64,000 nucleotides of DNA from Streptomyces sp. NBC_01451 (GCF_036227485.1 NZ_CP109479.1:2046001-2110000), one strand, 5' to 3'; positions 52,813 through 64,000 are shown, counted from the first letter of the stretch. Notes: a model not told the origin generated them from the letters alone. Numbers and translations are program-made.

Positions 52813-53814
52813 ATGGTGAACACGGCATACGACACGGCAAGGGAGACCCCTGCCGCGAGCCCCTGGGCCGCGGTGGGGGTCTCCGCGTTCGACGAGCTGT
52901 TGTATCAGGCCATCCTCAACCAGCCCGACGCCGGCGCGGCCGGCTGGGCGCTGCTGACCGGTGCCTCCCCGGCCCGGGTCCGCGAGGCCTGCAACCGGCT
53001 TCTCACGCTCGGTCTGCTGCAACCACCGGACTCCATGGGCGGATTACGGGCGGTCGACCCCCGGGTGGCGATCCGCGCGCTGATCCGGCGGCGCGAGACG
53101 GAGTCCGAACTGCTGTCCGCCACCGCCGAGGAGATGGCGACCGCGTACGAGGCGGGGCTGCTGCGTGAGGAGCCCTCCCGGCTGGTCGAGGTGGCGTCCG
53201 GCGAGGGCGCCATCGCGGCACGCCTGGAGGAGATGTACGCGCGCGCAGAACACGAGGTGTGCCTTTTCGACACACCGCCGTATCTCGCCCCGGCCGGTCC
53301 GCAGGCGGATCTCCAGGCCGATCTGCTCAACCGCGGGATCGTCTCCCGCGGGATCTACGCGGCGACCGGCCTGGAGGATCCGAAGGTCCTGTCCCGCGCC
53401 TTGAGGATGGTCGAACTCGGCGAGCAGGCCCGGGTACTGCCTTCCGTGCCCCTCAAGCTGCTGGTGGTCGACGGATGCCGGGCGCTGCTGCCGCTGACCG
53501 CCTCCGTGGCCGGCGGCTACTGCGCCGTCGTGATCTGGCACTCGGCGGTGACCGAGGCCCTGCAGAAGCTCTTCGAGATGGCCTGGCAGCAGGCGACTCC
53601 GCTGGGCCAGGCGGCGGACGACAGTGAACTCTCCGAGAGCGAGAGGACGTTGACCCGGCTGCTGGCGGCCGGGATGAAGGACGAGGCGGTGGCTCGCCAT
53701 CTGGGGGTGAGTCTGCGGACCCTGCGGCGGCGGGTGAGCGAGCTGCAGGAGCGGCTGGGGGCGGCGAGCAGGTTCCAGCTGGGGATGCGGGCTTCTCAAC
53801 GCGGCTGGGTGTAG
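52813..53814 (+). CDS. LuxR-type HTH transcriptional regulator with TrmB-like N-terminus
   Basis: The 333-aa protein starts with a winged-helix-like segment (about 22-70), has a middle domain of the kind found in TrmB/LuxR regulators (about 100-240, including EHEVCLFDTPPYLAP) and ends with a LuxR helix-turn-helix (LSESERTLTRLLAAGMKDEA, about 270-330). It lies between two paralogous secreted peptidases, all in the same direction, 58 bp after the first stop. The short AT-rich leader with TTGCGA and TCTAAC could be its own promoter. Control of the flanking peptidases is an inference from position. Confidence 0.88.
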   Translation: MVNTAYDTARETPAASPWAAVGVSAFDELLYQAILNQPDAGAAGWALLTGASPARVREACNRLLTLGLLQPPDSMGGLRAVDPRVAIRALIRRRETESELLSATAEEMATAYEAGLLREEPSRLVEVASGEGAIAARLEEMYARAEHEVCLFDTPPYLAPAGPQADLQADLLNRGIVSRGIYAATGLEDPKVLSRALRMVELGEQARVLPSVPLKLLVVDGCRALLPLTASVAGGYCAVVIWHSAVTEALQKLFEMAWQQATPLGQAADDSELSESERTLTRLLAAGMKDEAVARHLGVSLRTLRRRVSELQERLGAASRFQLGMRASQRGWV

Positions 53815-53897
53815 CCGCCGCGGCTCCAACGGGTCGAAGGGCCGTGCTCCGGCCGGGAGCGGGGCCCTCGCTCCGTCGGCTGCCGTGGCCGAAGGGT

Positions 53898-53934
53898 GCA
53901 TTGGCACTCCCCGGCCACAGGAATCCCTTGAGTC
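53898..53934. repeat. Conserved promoter-region block, copy 2
   Basis: This is identical over 37 bp to 48969-49005 and is placed at nearly the same distance from the second subtilase start codon. The two upstream regions were duplicated with the genes. Confidence 0.75.
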
Positions 53935-54020
53935 GCGTTCCGCGCAACGCCCACTCTGATCCAAGGCTTCCGCCCACAAGGCCGGAAGTCTTTCCAGAGT
54001 TCAGGGGAGGAAGTCCACAC

Positions 54021-57000
54021 ATGCGAAGACTCCACGCCCTCTGGGCCGTGGCAGGAGCGGCCGGACTGCTCGCGGGGGCCATCGCCCCCGCGACGGCCGG
54101 CCCCCGGTCCCCGGTCCCCACGTCCCGCGCCACAAGCACACCGGACCTCACCCGATCGGGCGCCACGAGCACGCAGACCGTCACCCTCATCACCGGCGAC
54201 ACGGTTTCCGTCACCACGGGAGCGGACGGCAAGAACGCCGTCGACGTCCGGCGCGGCCAGGGCCGTGAGGCGGCCACCTTCCTGTCCAGCGAGAAGAACG
54301 GCGAGGTCAGCGTCCTGCCGGCGGACGCGATCCCGCTGGTCCGGGCGGGCCGCCTCGACCCGGCCCTGTTCAATGTCACCCAGCTGGTCAAGCAGGGCTA
54401 CTCGGACGCGAAGACCGGCACCACCCCTGTCATCGCGACGTACAGCAAGGGCAGCGCGACCCCCGAGGGCGCGCGCCGGACGCTCGCGCTGCCCGGCATC
54501 GACGGTGCCGCGCTCAGCGCGAAGAAGTCCAGCGCCTTCTGGACGGACATCGCCCCTGCCCTGGGCACCGAGCCCACCGCGAAGGCCGCGAGGCAGCTCG
54601 GCGAGGGCATCGACAAGCTCTGGCTGGACGCCCAGGTGAAGGCGTCCCTCGATGTGAGCGTGCCGCAGATCGGCGCACCCGAGGTGTGGAGGTCGGGCTA
54701 CGACGGCAAGGGCGTCAAGGTCGCCGTCCTGGACACCGGCGTGGACACCGGTCACCCGGATCTGGCCGGGAAGATCGCCGAGTCGACCAGCTTCGTGCCC
54801 GACCAGTCGGTGCAGGACGGCCACGGCCACGGCACCCATGTGGCGTCCACGATCGTCGGCTCCGGCGCGGCCTCGGACGGCAGGCTCAAGGGCGTCGCCC
54901 CGGGCGCGGAGCTATTGGTCGGCAAGGTGCTCGGCAACGACGGTCGCGGCCAGTCCTCGTGGATCATCGCGGGCATGGAGTGGGCGGCGCACTCCGGTGC
55001 GAAGATCGTCTCCATGTCGCTGGGCGGTACGGCGACCGGCGCGTCCGACGTGCTCAGTGAGACCGTCGACGAACTGTCCGCCTCCACCGGCACCCTCTTC
55101 GTGGTCGCGTCGGGCAACGCGGGCCCCTACGCGCAGTCGGTCGGCACCCCGGGCATCGCCGACTCGGCGCTGACGGTGGGCGCGGTCGACAAGTCCGACA
55201 AACTCGCGTCGTTCTCCAGCCGTGGCCCGCGCCTCGGCGACTTCGCGGTCAAGCCGGAGATCACCGCGCCGGGTGTCGGCATCGTGGCGGCCCGTGCGGC
55301 GGGCACCACCATGGGTACGCCGGTCGACGCCAACTACACGGCGGCGAACGGTACGTCGATGGCGACCCCGCATGTCGCGGGTGCCGCGGCGCTGGTCGCG
55401 CAGGCCCACCCCGACTGGACGGGCGAGCAGATCAAGCAGTCCCTGGCCAGTACGGCGAAGACGAACAAGGTCAACTCCGTGTTCGAGCAGGGAGACGGCC
55501 GGGTCGACGCCGTACGGGCGGTCGGGCAGGGCGTGTTCGCGACCTCGGCGCTGAGCTTCGGCCTGTTCGAGGACGGTGACACCGGAACCGTCGGCAAGGA
55601 CATCACGTACACCAACACCACCGACAAGGCGGTGGAGTTGACGGTCTCGTCCACCCTCGCCGCGGCCGCCCCGGGCGCCGGAACCGTCACTGTTCCCGCC
55701 AAGGGCACCGCGACGGTCCCGGTCACGGTCGACCCGGCGGCGCAGGCCCAGGGCCGGTACACGGGCCACGTCACGGCGACCGCCGACGGCGTCGAGGTCA
55801 CCACGGCCGTCGGCTTCGAGAAGGCACCGAAGACCCACGACCTCAAGGTCTCCCTCCTCGGCCGCGACGGCAAGGCGCCCACCGGGGGCTCGATCTACAC
55901 GCTCATGGAGCTGAGCGGCGCCGTCCCCGACGAGTACGGTTTCCTCGGCACCGGCTGGACCTGGCAGGTCCCGGCCGGCACCTACGCCATCTCGACCTGG
56001 ATCCCCGACCGTGACGCGGGCGGGACGGTCGTCGGCACCTCGGTCGTCACCAGCCCCGAGATCAAGGTGGGCGGGGACACGGAGGTCGTGCTCGACGCCC
56101 GCAAGGCGGTGGAGATCAAGCCGAGGACCAAGCAGAACTCCGAGTTCAAGGGCTTCAGCACCAATGTGCACCGCGAGGGGCCGGGCAACGCCTGGGGGCT
56201 CACCTACAGCCAGGGCTTCTGGACCGACCACGTCTATGTGACGCCGACCCCGCAGGTCACCATCGGAAGCCTGGAGTTCTCCGCCAAGTTCCGGCTGTAC
56301 GAGAAGGAGTTGACGGCGAGCGTCACCGGCCCGGAGAAGACCGAGCTGTCCTCGCTCTACTACTCCCAGACGTACGAGGACTTCCCGTTGAAGATCAGCG
56401 GTGACCACAAGGTCCGGGCGGTGGACGCGGGCGGCGGTACCGAGGCCGACTTCGCGGGGCTCGACGTCAAGGGCAAGGTGGCGGTGGTCCGGGTCGGCGC
56501 CACGGACCGCGCGCAGAGCGCTCTGGACAACGCGACCAAGGCCGGTGCGGGTTACCTCATCGTGTACCGCGACAAGCCCGGTTTCTGGATCGAGGCCGTG
56601 GACCGCGCGACCACGGTCCCGCTGATGATCGCCACCGGCGAGGAGGGCGCCGAGCTCACCGGACTGCTGAAGACCGGCAAGAAGGTCACGCTGAAGCTGA
56701 GCGGCACACCGGTCAGTCCGTACGTCTACAACGTGCTCGTCGCGCAGAGCGGTTCCATCTCCGCGGATCAGACGTACAGCCTGGACAAGTCCAACACGGT
56801 GAAGCGGCACGCCCGTTACTACGGGGCGACGGCCGGCGAGATGGGCGCGGACGCCCTGTACACGTTCCGCCCCTGGCAGCTCTTCGGTATCGAGAGCAGC
56901 GTGTACACACAGCTGGGCACGGAGCGCGACGAGTACTACTACGTCGACCCCGACACCCGTACCTGGCACGTCGTCTACCCCAACTGGAACACGTTCAGGG

Positions 57001-57710
57001 GCCAGTGGAGCCCGCTGCGGACCTTCGACAAGGCGGGCACGGAGAAGACCACGGAGAACTGGCTGCGCCAGGTCATCCGCCCCGGGACCAGTGAGGAGTA
57101 CGGCCTCTCCGAGCGCACCGGCGACAAACTCACCATGTCGGTGGCGGAGTTGACCGACTCCACGCCGGGCCACTACGGGTACATCGACGGCACCGACAGC
57201 ACCGCCAAGGGCAAGCTCTACGCGGACGGGCAGTTGGTCGGCAACTCGGTGCTCGGCGGCTACGGCGTCTTCGACGTGCCGGCGGCCAAGGCCTCGTACC
57301 GCTTCGAGCTGGATGTGCAGCGGCGGGCGGAGTGGGCCAGGTACTCCACGAGCACGCACACCGAGTGGACGTTCGCCTCGGCGCACACCGACGCCGGGAC
57401 GGCGCTGCCGGTGCTCACTGTCGGTATCGCCCCGAAGGGTCTCGACCTTCTCAACCGGGCCGAGCACAAGGGGGAGTTGGAGGTCGCGCTGCCCGTCGCC
57501 AACCAGTTGGGAAGCGTGAGGGCGAGCAGCCTCAAGGCCTGGGTCTCCTACGACGACGGCACCTCCTGGAAGGAGGTGAAGGTCAGCGGCGGCACGGCGC
57601 GGTTCAAGGCCGTGAAGGGCGCCGGGTCGGTGTCGCTGCGGGTACGGGCCGCCGACAAGGACGGCAACCGGATCGACCAGACGGTGCTGCGGGCGTTCGG
57701 CCTGAAGTGA
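54021..57710 (+). CDS. Large secreted subtilisin-like (S8) serine peptidase, copy 2
   Basis: The 1229-aa paralogue of the upstream peptidase has the same order: signal peptide, propeptide, S8 domain, beta-rich C-terminal half. The triad is Asp238, His270 and Ser446 (NGTSMATPHVAG). The N-terminal MRRLHALWAVAGAAGLLAG is identical in both copies, and identity stays high through the catalytic domain but falls in the C-terminal half, where aromatic and charged surface residues differ (for example WISKRDAAG against WIPDRDAGG). This suggests divergence in substrate recognition after duplication. The start follows GGGGAGGAA, as in copy 1. Confidence 0.95.
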   Translation: MRRLHALWAVAGAAGLLAGAIAPATAGPRSPVPTSRATSTPDLTRSGATSTQTVTLITGDTVSVTTGADGKNAVDVRRGQGREAATFLSSEKNGEVSVLPADAIPLVRAGRLDPALFNVTQLVKQGYSDAKTGTTPVIATYSKGSATPEGARRTLALPGIDGAALSAKKSSAFWTDIAPALGTEPTAKAARQLGEGIDKLWLDAQVKASLDVSVPQIGAPEVWRSGYDGKGVKVAVLDTGVDTGHPDLAGKIAESTSFVPDQSVQDGHGHGTHVASTIVGSGAASDGRLKGVAPGAELLVGKVLGNDGRGQSSWIIAGMEWAAHSGAKIVSMSLGGTATGASDVLSETVDELSASTGTLFVVASGNAGPYAQSVGTPGIADSALTVGAVDKSDKLASFSSRGPRLGDFAVKPEITAPGVGIVAARAAGTTMGTPVDANYTAANGTSMATPHVAGAAALVAQAHPDWTGEQIKQSLASTAKTNKVNSVFEQGDGRVDAVRAVGQGVFATSALSFGLFEDGDTGTVGKDITYTNTTDKAVELTVSSTLAAAAPGAGTVTVPAKGTATVPVTVDPAAQAQGRYTGHVTATADGVEVTTAVGFEKAPKTHDLKVSLLGRDGKAPTGGSIYTLMELSGAVPDEYGFLGTGWTWQVPAGTYAISTWIPDRDAGGTVVGTSVVTSPEIKVGGDTEVVLDARKAVEIKPRTKQNSEFKGFSTNVHREGPGNAWGLTYSQGFWTDHVYVTPTPQVTIGSLEFSAKFRLYEKELTASVTGPEKTELSSLYYSQTYEDFPLKISGDHKVRAVDAGGGTEADFAGLDVKGKVAVVRVGATDRAQSALDNATKAGAGYLIVYRDKPGFWIEAVDRATTVPLMIATGEEGAELTGLLKTGKKVTLKLSGTPVSPYVYNVLVAQSGSISADQTYSLDKSNTVKRHARYYGATAGEMGADALYTFRPWQLFGIESSVYTQLGTERDEYYYVDPDTRTWHVVYPNWNTFRGQWSPLRTFDKAGTEKTTENWLRQVIRPGTSEEYGLSERTGDKLTMSVAELTDSTPGHYGYIDGTDSTAKGKLYADGQLVGNSVLGGYGVFDVPAAKASYRFELDVQRRAEWARYSTSTHTEWTFASAHTDAGTALPVLTVGIAPKGLDLLNRAEHKGELEVALPVANQLGSVRASSLKAWVSYDDGTSWKEVKVSGGTARFKAVKGAGSVSLRVRAADKDGNRIDQTVLRAFGLK

Positions 57711-57726
57711 GACGTCTGCGACGGTC

Positions 57727-57755
57727 GGGCCGCGCTCCCCACGGGAGCGCGGCCC
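57727..57755. terminator. Bidirectional terminator between subtilase 2 and acnA
   Basis: A perfect 13-bp stem (57727-57739 with 57743-57755) with a CAC loop lies between the convergent stops. Confidence 0.8.
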
Positions 57756-57768
57756 TTCGCCGTTCGGC

Positions 57769-60552
<2,784 letters not shown>

Positions 60553-60553
60553 C

Positions 60554-60587
60554 TAAGGTAAGGCTAAGTTAGGTAAGCCTAAGTGGC
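60554..60587 (-). promoter_or_regulatory. Overlapping iron-box-like (DmdR/IdeR) sequences upstream of acnA
   Basis: Two overlapping segments resemble the 19-bp DtxR-family iron box TTAGGTTAGSCTAACCTAA: 60554-60572 (14 of 19 positions) and 60569-60587 (13 of 19, including the core TTAGGTAAGCCTAA). They lie 68-101 bp before the acnA start. Confidence 0.55.
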
Positions 60588-60593
60588 AGAAAT

Positions 60594-60609
60594 ATCTCGA
60601 TGTCGAGAT
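60594..60609. promoter_or_regulatory. ATCTC-N6-GAGAT palindrome, site 1
   Basis: ATCTCGATGTCGAGAT, inside the 18-bp dyad TATCTCGA-TG-TCGAGATA (60593-60610) and followed by AAC, lies between acnA and the DUF4236 gene. It shares its architecture with site 2 at 60930-60945. Confidence 0.6.
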
Positions 60610-60695
60610 AACTCTAGTGCATGGGTGGCGAATGGTCATGCCCGGCCGTCGTGTGATGTACCCATCACCGCGCCGATCCGGGGTAACCGGGCCCT

Positions 60696-60893
60696 ATGAC
60701 TCTCACGTTCCGCAAGAGCTTCCGGATCCTTCCCTGGCTCCGACTGAACATCAACAGGCGATCCATGTCGTTCACCACAGGCAGCAAGCACGGGCCGCGG
60801 CACACGCGCAGCACCACGGGACGCCGTACGACATCGATGAACCTGCCCGGACCTTTCGGGTGGCGGAAGACCCGCACGAAGAAGGACGACTGA
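60696..60893 (+). CDS. Small DUF4236-like basic protein
   Basis: The 65-aa, strongly basic protein starts MTLTFRKSFRILPWLRLNIN, which matches the DUF4236 pattern of F-R-K-S followed by P-x-L-R-L-N. The usual Gly-rich repeat that follows is represented by RTTSMNLPGPFGW. There is no signal peptide. No strong ribosome site precedes the ATG. It lies alone between acnA (divergent) and the HTH-MurA gene (same direction). The function is unknown. Confidence 0.65.
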   Translation: MTLTFRKSFRILPWLRLNINRRSMSFTTGSKHGPRHTRSTTGRRTTSMNLPGPFGWRKTRTKKDD

Positions 60894-60929
60894 CCGGCCG
60901 TCACTCGAACGGATCCCACAAGGGGCGTC

Positions 60930-60945
60930 ATCTCATATCTGAGAT
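60930..60945 (+). promoter_or_regulatory. ATCTC-N6-GAGAT palindrome, site 2, at the HTH-MurA promoter
   Basis: ATCTCATATCTGAGAT has 6-bp arms ATCTCA / TGAGAT and is followed by AAC, as in site 1. It ends 12 bp before the ATG of the HTH-MurA gene, where a bound repressor would block initiation. Confidence 0.65.
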
Positions 60946-60957
60946 AACCTCAACCCC

Positions 60958-62487
60958 ATGGCAGACGACTACCTCGTACGTATCGGCAAGCTCATCCGTG
61001 ACGCCAGACAGCACCGGGGCTGGACACAGACGCAGCTCGCCGAGGCTCTCGGCACCAGTCAGAGCGCGGTCAACCGCATCGAGCGCGGCAATCAAAACAT
61101 CAGCCTTGAGATGATCGCTCGAATCGGTGAAGCACTCGACAGCGAGATCGTCTCCCTGGGCTACGCGGGTCCGATGCACCTGCGCGTGGTCGGCGGTCGT
61201 CGGCTGTCCGGTTCCATCGACGTCAAGACCAGCAAGAACGCGTGTGTCGCGCTGCTGTGCGCCTCGCTCCTCAACAAGGGGCGCACAGTGCTGCGCCGCG
61301 TCGCCCGCATCGAAGAGGTGTACCGCCTGCTGGAGGTGCTCAACTCGATCGGCGTACGGGCGCGGTGGATCAACGACGGCGTCGACCTGGAGATCGTGCC
61401 GCCGGCCGAGCTGGACATGGCGGCCATCGACGCCGAGGCCGCCCGCCGGACCCGCTCGATCATCATGTTCCTCGGCCCGCTGCTGCACCGCCTGGACAGC
61501 TTCAGGCTGCCGTACGCGGGTGGCTGCGACCTCGGCACCCGGACCATCGAGCCGCACATGATCGCGCTGCGCCGGTTCGGGCTGGACATCGCGGCGACGG
61601 AGGGGCTCTACCACGCCCGCGTCGACCGTTCCGTCTCCCCCGGCCGCCCGATCGTGCTGACCGAGCGCGGGGACACCGTCACCGAGAACGCGCTGCTCGC
61701 CGCCGCCCGGCACGACGGCGTGACCGTCATCCGCAACGCGTCCTCCAACTACATGGTCCAGGACCTGTGCTTCTTCCTGGAGGCCCTCGGCGTCCGGGTC
61801 GAGGGCGTCGGCACGACGACGCTCACCGTGCACGGCGTACCGACCATCGACGTCGACGTGGACTACTCGCCCTCCGAGGACCCGGTCGAGGCCATGAGCC
61901 TGCTGACGGCGGCGGTCGTCACGGAGTCCGAACTGACCGTGCGCCGGGTGCCGATCGAGTTCCTGGAGATCGAGCTGGCGGTCCTGGAGGAGATGGGGCT
62001 CGACCACGACCGTACGCCCGAGTACTTCGCGGACAACGGCCGTACGCGGCTGGTCGACCTGACGGTCCGGCCCTCCAAGCTGGAGGCGCCGATCGACAAG
62101 ATCCACCCGATGCCGTTCCCCGGCCTGAACATCGACAACGTGCCCTTCTTCGCGGCCATCGCGGCCTCGGCGCAGGGCCAGACCCTCATCCACGACTGGG
62201 TCTACGACAACCGCGCGATCTATCTGACCGACCTGAACCGCCTCGGCGGACGCCTCCAGCTCCTCGACCCGCACCGGGTGCTGGTCGAGGGCCCGACCCG
62301 CTGGCGGGCCGCCGAGATGATGTGCCCGCCCGCGCTGCGGCCCGCCGTGGTCGTCCTGCTCGCCATGATGGCGGCCGACGGCACGTCCGTACTGCGCAAC
62401 GTCTACGTCATCAACCGCGGGTACGAGGACCTGGCGGAGCGGCTCAACTCGGTGGGGGCACAGATCGAGATCTTCCGGGACATCTGA
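60958..62487 (+). CDS. murA2: XRE helix-turn-helix fused to UDP-GlcNAc 1-carboxyvinyltransferase (MurA2-like)
   Basis: The 509-aa protein joins an N-terminal XRE DNA-binding domain (about 1-65; [20 protein letters not shown] and [12 protein letters not shown]) to a full EPSP-synthase-fold MurA domain (about 72-509). MurA transfers enolpyruvate from PEP to UDP-GlcNAc at the start of peptidoglycan synthesis. The catalytic Cys is kept as Cys190 in [14 protein letters not shown], and [14 protein letters not shown] carries the substrate-binding Lys-Asn. The fold start [15 protein letters not shown] follows the HTH without a long linker. The protein could therefore be both enzyme and transcription factor; the palindrome just upstream suggests autoregulation. 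The syntenic gene in S. coelicolor is SCO5998, as remembered. Confidence 0.92.
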   Translation: MADDYLVRIGKLIRDARQHRGWTQTQLAEALGTSQSAVNRIERGNQNISLEMIARIGEALDSEIVSLGYAGPMHLRVVGGRRLSGSIDVKTSKNACVALLCASLLNKGRTVLRRVARIEEVYRLLEVLNSIGVRARWINDGVDLEIVPPAELDMAAIDAEAARRTRSIIMFLGPLLHRLDSFRLPYAGGCDLGTRTIEPHMIALRRFGLDIAATEGLYHARVDRSVSPGRPIVLTERGDTVTENALLAAARHDGVTVIRNASSNYMVQDLCFFLEALGVRVEGVGTTTLTVHGVPTIDVDVDYSPSEDPVEAMSLLTAAVVTESELTVRRVPIEFLEIELAVLEEMGLDHDRTPEYFADNGRTRLVDLTVRPSKLEAPIDKIHPMPFPGLNIDNVPFFAAIAASAQGQTLIHDWVYDNRAIYLTDLNRLGGRLQLLDPHRVLVEGPTRWRAAEMMCPPALRPAVVVLLAMMAADGTSVLRNVYVINRGYEDLAERLNSVGAQIEIFRDI

Positions 62488-62499
62488 CGCAGGGGCGCG

Positions 62500-62927
62500 C
62501 GCCAGTTGCCGAGGAGGGTCTCCAGGGCCGCCTCGTTCGCGCGTAGTCGGCGTGGTCGGGGAACGCCTCGACGGCTCGGGCCCGCCACAGGGCCTCTCGT
62601 CCCCGGTCACCTCGCGTGCCGCCGTGTCCTGGCGCAGCGGGCCGTCCTGGAGCTCGACGCGGGGGTCGGCCACCGCGTTGTGGTACCAGACGGGGTGGGT
62701 GGGGGGCTCCTGTCATGGAGGCGACCACGGCGCAGGAGCCGCCGTGGTCCACCCGCATGACCGGGGTCTTGCGGCTCCTGCCGCTCCTCGCGCCCAGGGT
62801 GGCCAGGATGACGACGGGCAGGTCCCGGAGCCTCTCGTCCTCTTCCCGTGCGACGAGGACACCCGGCGTCGTCCCCCGCGTCGACAGCGGGCCCCTGCCA
62901 GAACCGCGGGTCGAGCACCCGGGTCAT
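62500..62927 (-). pseudogene. Frameshifted deazaflavin-dependent nitroreductase (DDN/DUF385) family remnant
   Basis: Translation of the minus strand gives a recognisable DDN-family protein only if the frame is changed at least three times. [13 protein letters not shown] is in one frame. [19 protein letters not shown] is in the next, after about 62860. [19 protein letters not shown] follows a C6 run at 62701-62706. [17 protein letters not shown] needs a further shift near 62592, and another is likely near 62540. Intact members bind F420 and reduce quinones or nitro compounds. The gene is decayed or the sequence has indels in homopolymers. It sits downstream of the heme-oxygenase-fold gene and converges on murA2. 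Confidence 0.7.
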
Positions 62928-62977
62928 CGCTCACTGACCCGCCGGACGCACCTCTGCTCCGTGACCGCGGCGGTGGG

Positions 62978-63994
62978 TCACAGCGGTGTACGCAGTGAGG
63001 TGCGGCCGTCGCGCCAGGCGGTGAGGAGGTGGGTGCCCAGCCGGTTCTCGGTCCATTCGGTGGCGTCGACGCCGAAGGCGATGTCCTCGTCGAGAAAGGG
63101 CTCGGTTTCGAGGAGACCGCCGACGACGTCCCGGCGGACGATCTGTTCGTGGACCGCGTCGGCCTCGACGTGCTCGGCGTAGAAGCGGACGGCGGCAGGG
63201 CCCGCGCCGACGCGTCGCAGTCCGCGAGCGAGGCGTCGCGAGCCGGGCGACGAGGTCGTCTCCACGGCTGCGAAGTGGCCCACCAGCGCTCCGCGCAGCG
63301 CCCGGTGGAGTCCGAACAGGGACATCAGGTTGACGCTCGTCAGCATCTCCGCGCCGGCCGTGTCGACGTACCGTCCGTACGCGGTGTCCAGGCCCAGGTC
63401 CGCCATCAGGTCGGCGAACAGCCGGGCGTGGATGCGCTCGGGCCGTCCGGCGCCGAACTCGTCGTACTCCACGGCGACCATCGCGGCCTTCGCGCGTCCC
63501 GTCAGCCGCGGGATGACCCAGGCATGCGGATCTGCTTCCTTGAGGTGGTAGAGGGAGCGCTGGGCCGCGTACTCGCGGAACTGCCACAACTCTCCTTGTT
63601 CCATGAGGAAGTGGGAGGGTCCGTCGGCGTCGACGGGTTCCACGAGAAGGTCCGCGAGGGCCTCGTCGGCCGTTCTCGGCGGGCCGACGTCGGCGCGGAG
63701 CGCGGACAGGAAGCGGTGCTCCATCTCCGCCCTCAGCCGCAGCAGCCCGGGGTCCCACTCCCACGCGGGGTCGACGCCGGCGAAGCCGCGGTAGTGCAGT
63801 TCGTAGCAGAGGTGGAGCGCCAGTTGCAGATCGTCCCCGTAGGGGTCCGCGTGCGCCGCCGTCACCCGTTGCGACAGCGGCGTCCCGGCGGGCCTGGTCA
63901 GGGTCTGGCGGACCGTACGGGAGAGTTCGCCCCTGCTTCGTGGCAGCAGGGGGCCGGTGGTGTGGTCACGGGCGGCCGGTGCGGTGGTGGTCAT
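62978..63994 (-). CDS. Iron-containing redox enzyme family protein (heme-oxygenase-like fold)
   Basis: The 338-aa, all-helical protein resembles the heme-oxygenase-like diiron oxidase/oxygenase family, which includes enzymes of natural-product chemistry. Likely metal-ligand helices are LHLCYELHYRG, VEYDEFGAGRPERIHARLF and FYAEHVEADAVHEQI, where Glu, Asp and His recur with helical spacing. There is no signal peptide or membrane segment. The ATG at 63994 starts six bases before the window end, so any upstream partner is outside. The reaction is unknown. Confidence 0.85.
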   Translation of the reverse strand: MTTTAPAARDHTTGPLLPRSRGELSRTVRQTLTRPAGTPLSQRVTAAHADPYGDDLQLALHLCYELHYRGFAGVDPAWEWDPGLLRLRAEMEHRFLSALRADVGPPRTADEALADLLVEPVDADGPSHFLMEQGELWQFREYAAQRSLYHLKEADPHAWVIPRLTGRAKAAMVAVEYDEFGAGRPERIHARLFADLMADLGLDTAYGRYVDTAGAEMLTSVNLMSLFGLHRALRGALVGHFAAVETTSSPGSRRLARGLRRVGAGPAAVRFYAEHVEADAVHEQIVRRDVVGGLLETEPFLDEDIAFGVDATEWTENRLGTHLLTAWRDGRTSLRTPL

Positions 63995-64000
63995 ACGGTC

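Overview
The window is a high-GC actinobacterial chromosome segment, almost certainly from a Streptomyces. Codon third positions are strongly G/C. GTG starts, short GTGA/ATGA start-stop overlaps and secreted proteins with twin-arginine or lipoprotein signals are all common. The gene order (hemE, DUF3000, LuxR-type regulator, RNase D, fadA-fadB, dxs, xylFGH, rok7B7, ngcEFG, acnA, XRE-murA) matches, from memory, the S. coelicolor SCO5998-SCO6031 region in reverse orientation. There are no tRNA or rRNA genes, insertion sequences, CRISPR arrays or secondary-metabolite core genes.

Layout. 1-5119: the 3' part of a rhomboid protease, hemE, a DUF3000 protein, an orphan response regulator and ribonuclease D. 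5133-11908: a beta-mannoside module in which a binding-protein ABC importer is divergent from a GH2 beta-mannosidase and its LacI regulator, with a near-perfect 16-bp palindrome between them. 12064-15413: the fadA-fadB beta-oxidation operon. 15668-24255: a probable extracellular-polysaccharide locus containing a membrane CBM3-GH16 protein, a Tat-exported polysaccharide deacetylase, a hyaluronan-synthase-like glycosyltransferase coupled to a nucleotide-sugar dehydrogenase, an LCP ligase and a lectin-like beta-propeller. 24349-28336: a NYN-domain protein, an amino acid permease and dxs. 28626-33405: the xylFGH sugar importer and the ROK regulator. 33598-37013: ngcEFG, the chitooligosaccharide importer. 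37468-46175: two large secreted GH92 alpha-mannosidases sharing a 12-bp palindromic operator, then a cellulose-type LPMO with a CebR box. 46630-57710: a two-component system and a tandem pair of giant subtilases with a LuxR-like regulator between them and duplicated upstream sequence. 57769-63994: aconitase with iron-box-like sequences, a DUF4236 microprotein, an HTH-MurA fusion with paired palindromes, a frameshifted deazaflavin-type reductase remnant and a heme-oxygenase-fold iron enzyme.

Much of the window concerns sensing and using extracellular glycans. Mannosides, xylose-type sugars, chitooligosaccharides and cellulose each have import or hydrolysis genes beside a recognisable regulator site (LacI palindrome, Rok7B7-like motif, DasR dre-like element, CebR box). 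The most unusual items are the HasA-like polysaccharide locus, the GH92 enzyme whose expected catalytic acid Glu is Gln, the operator shared by the two GH92 genes, and the HTH-MurA fusion with two matched palindromes.
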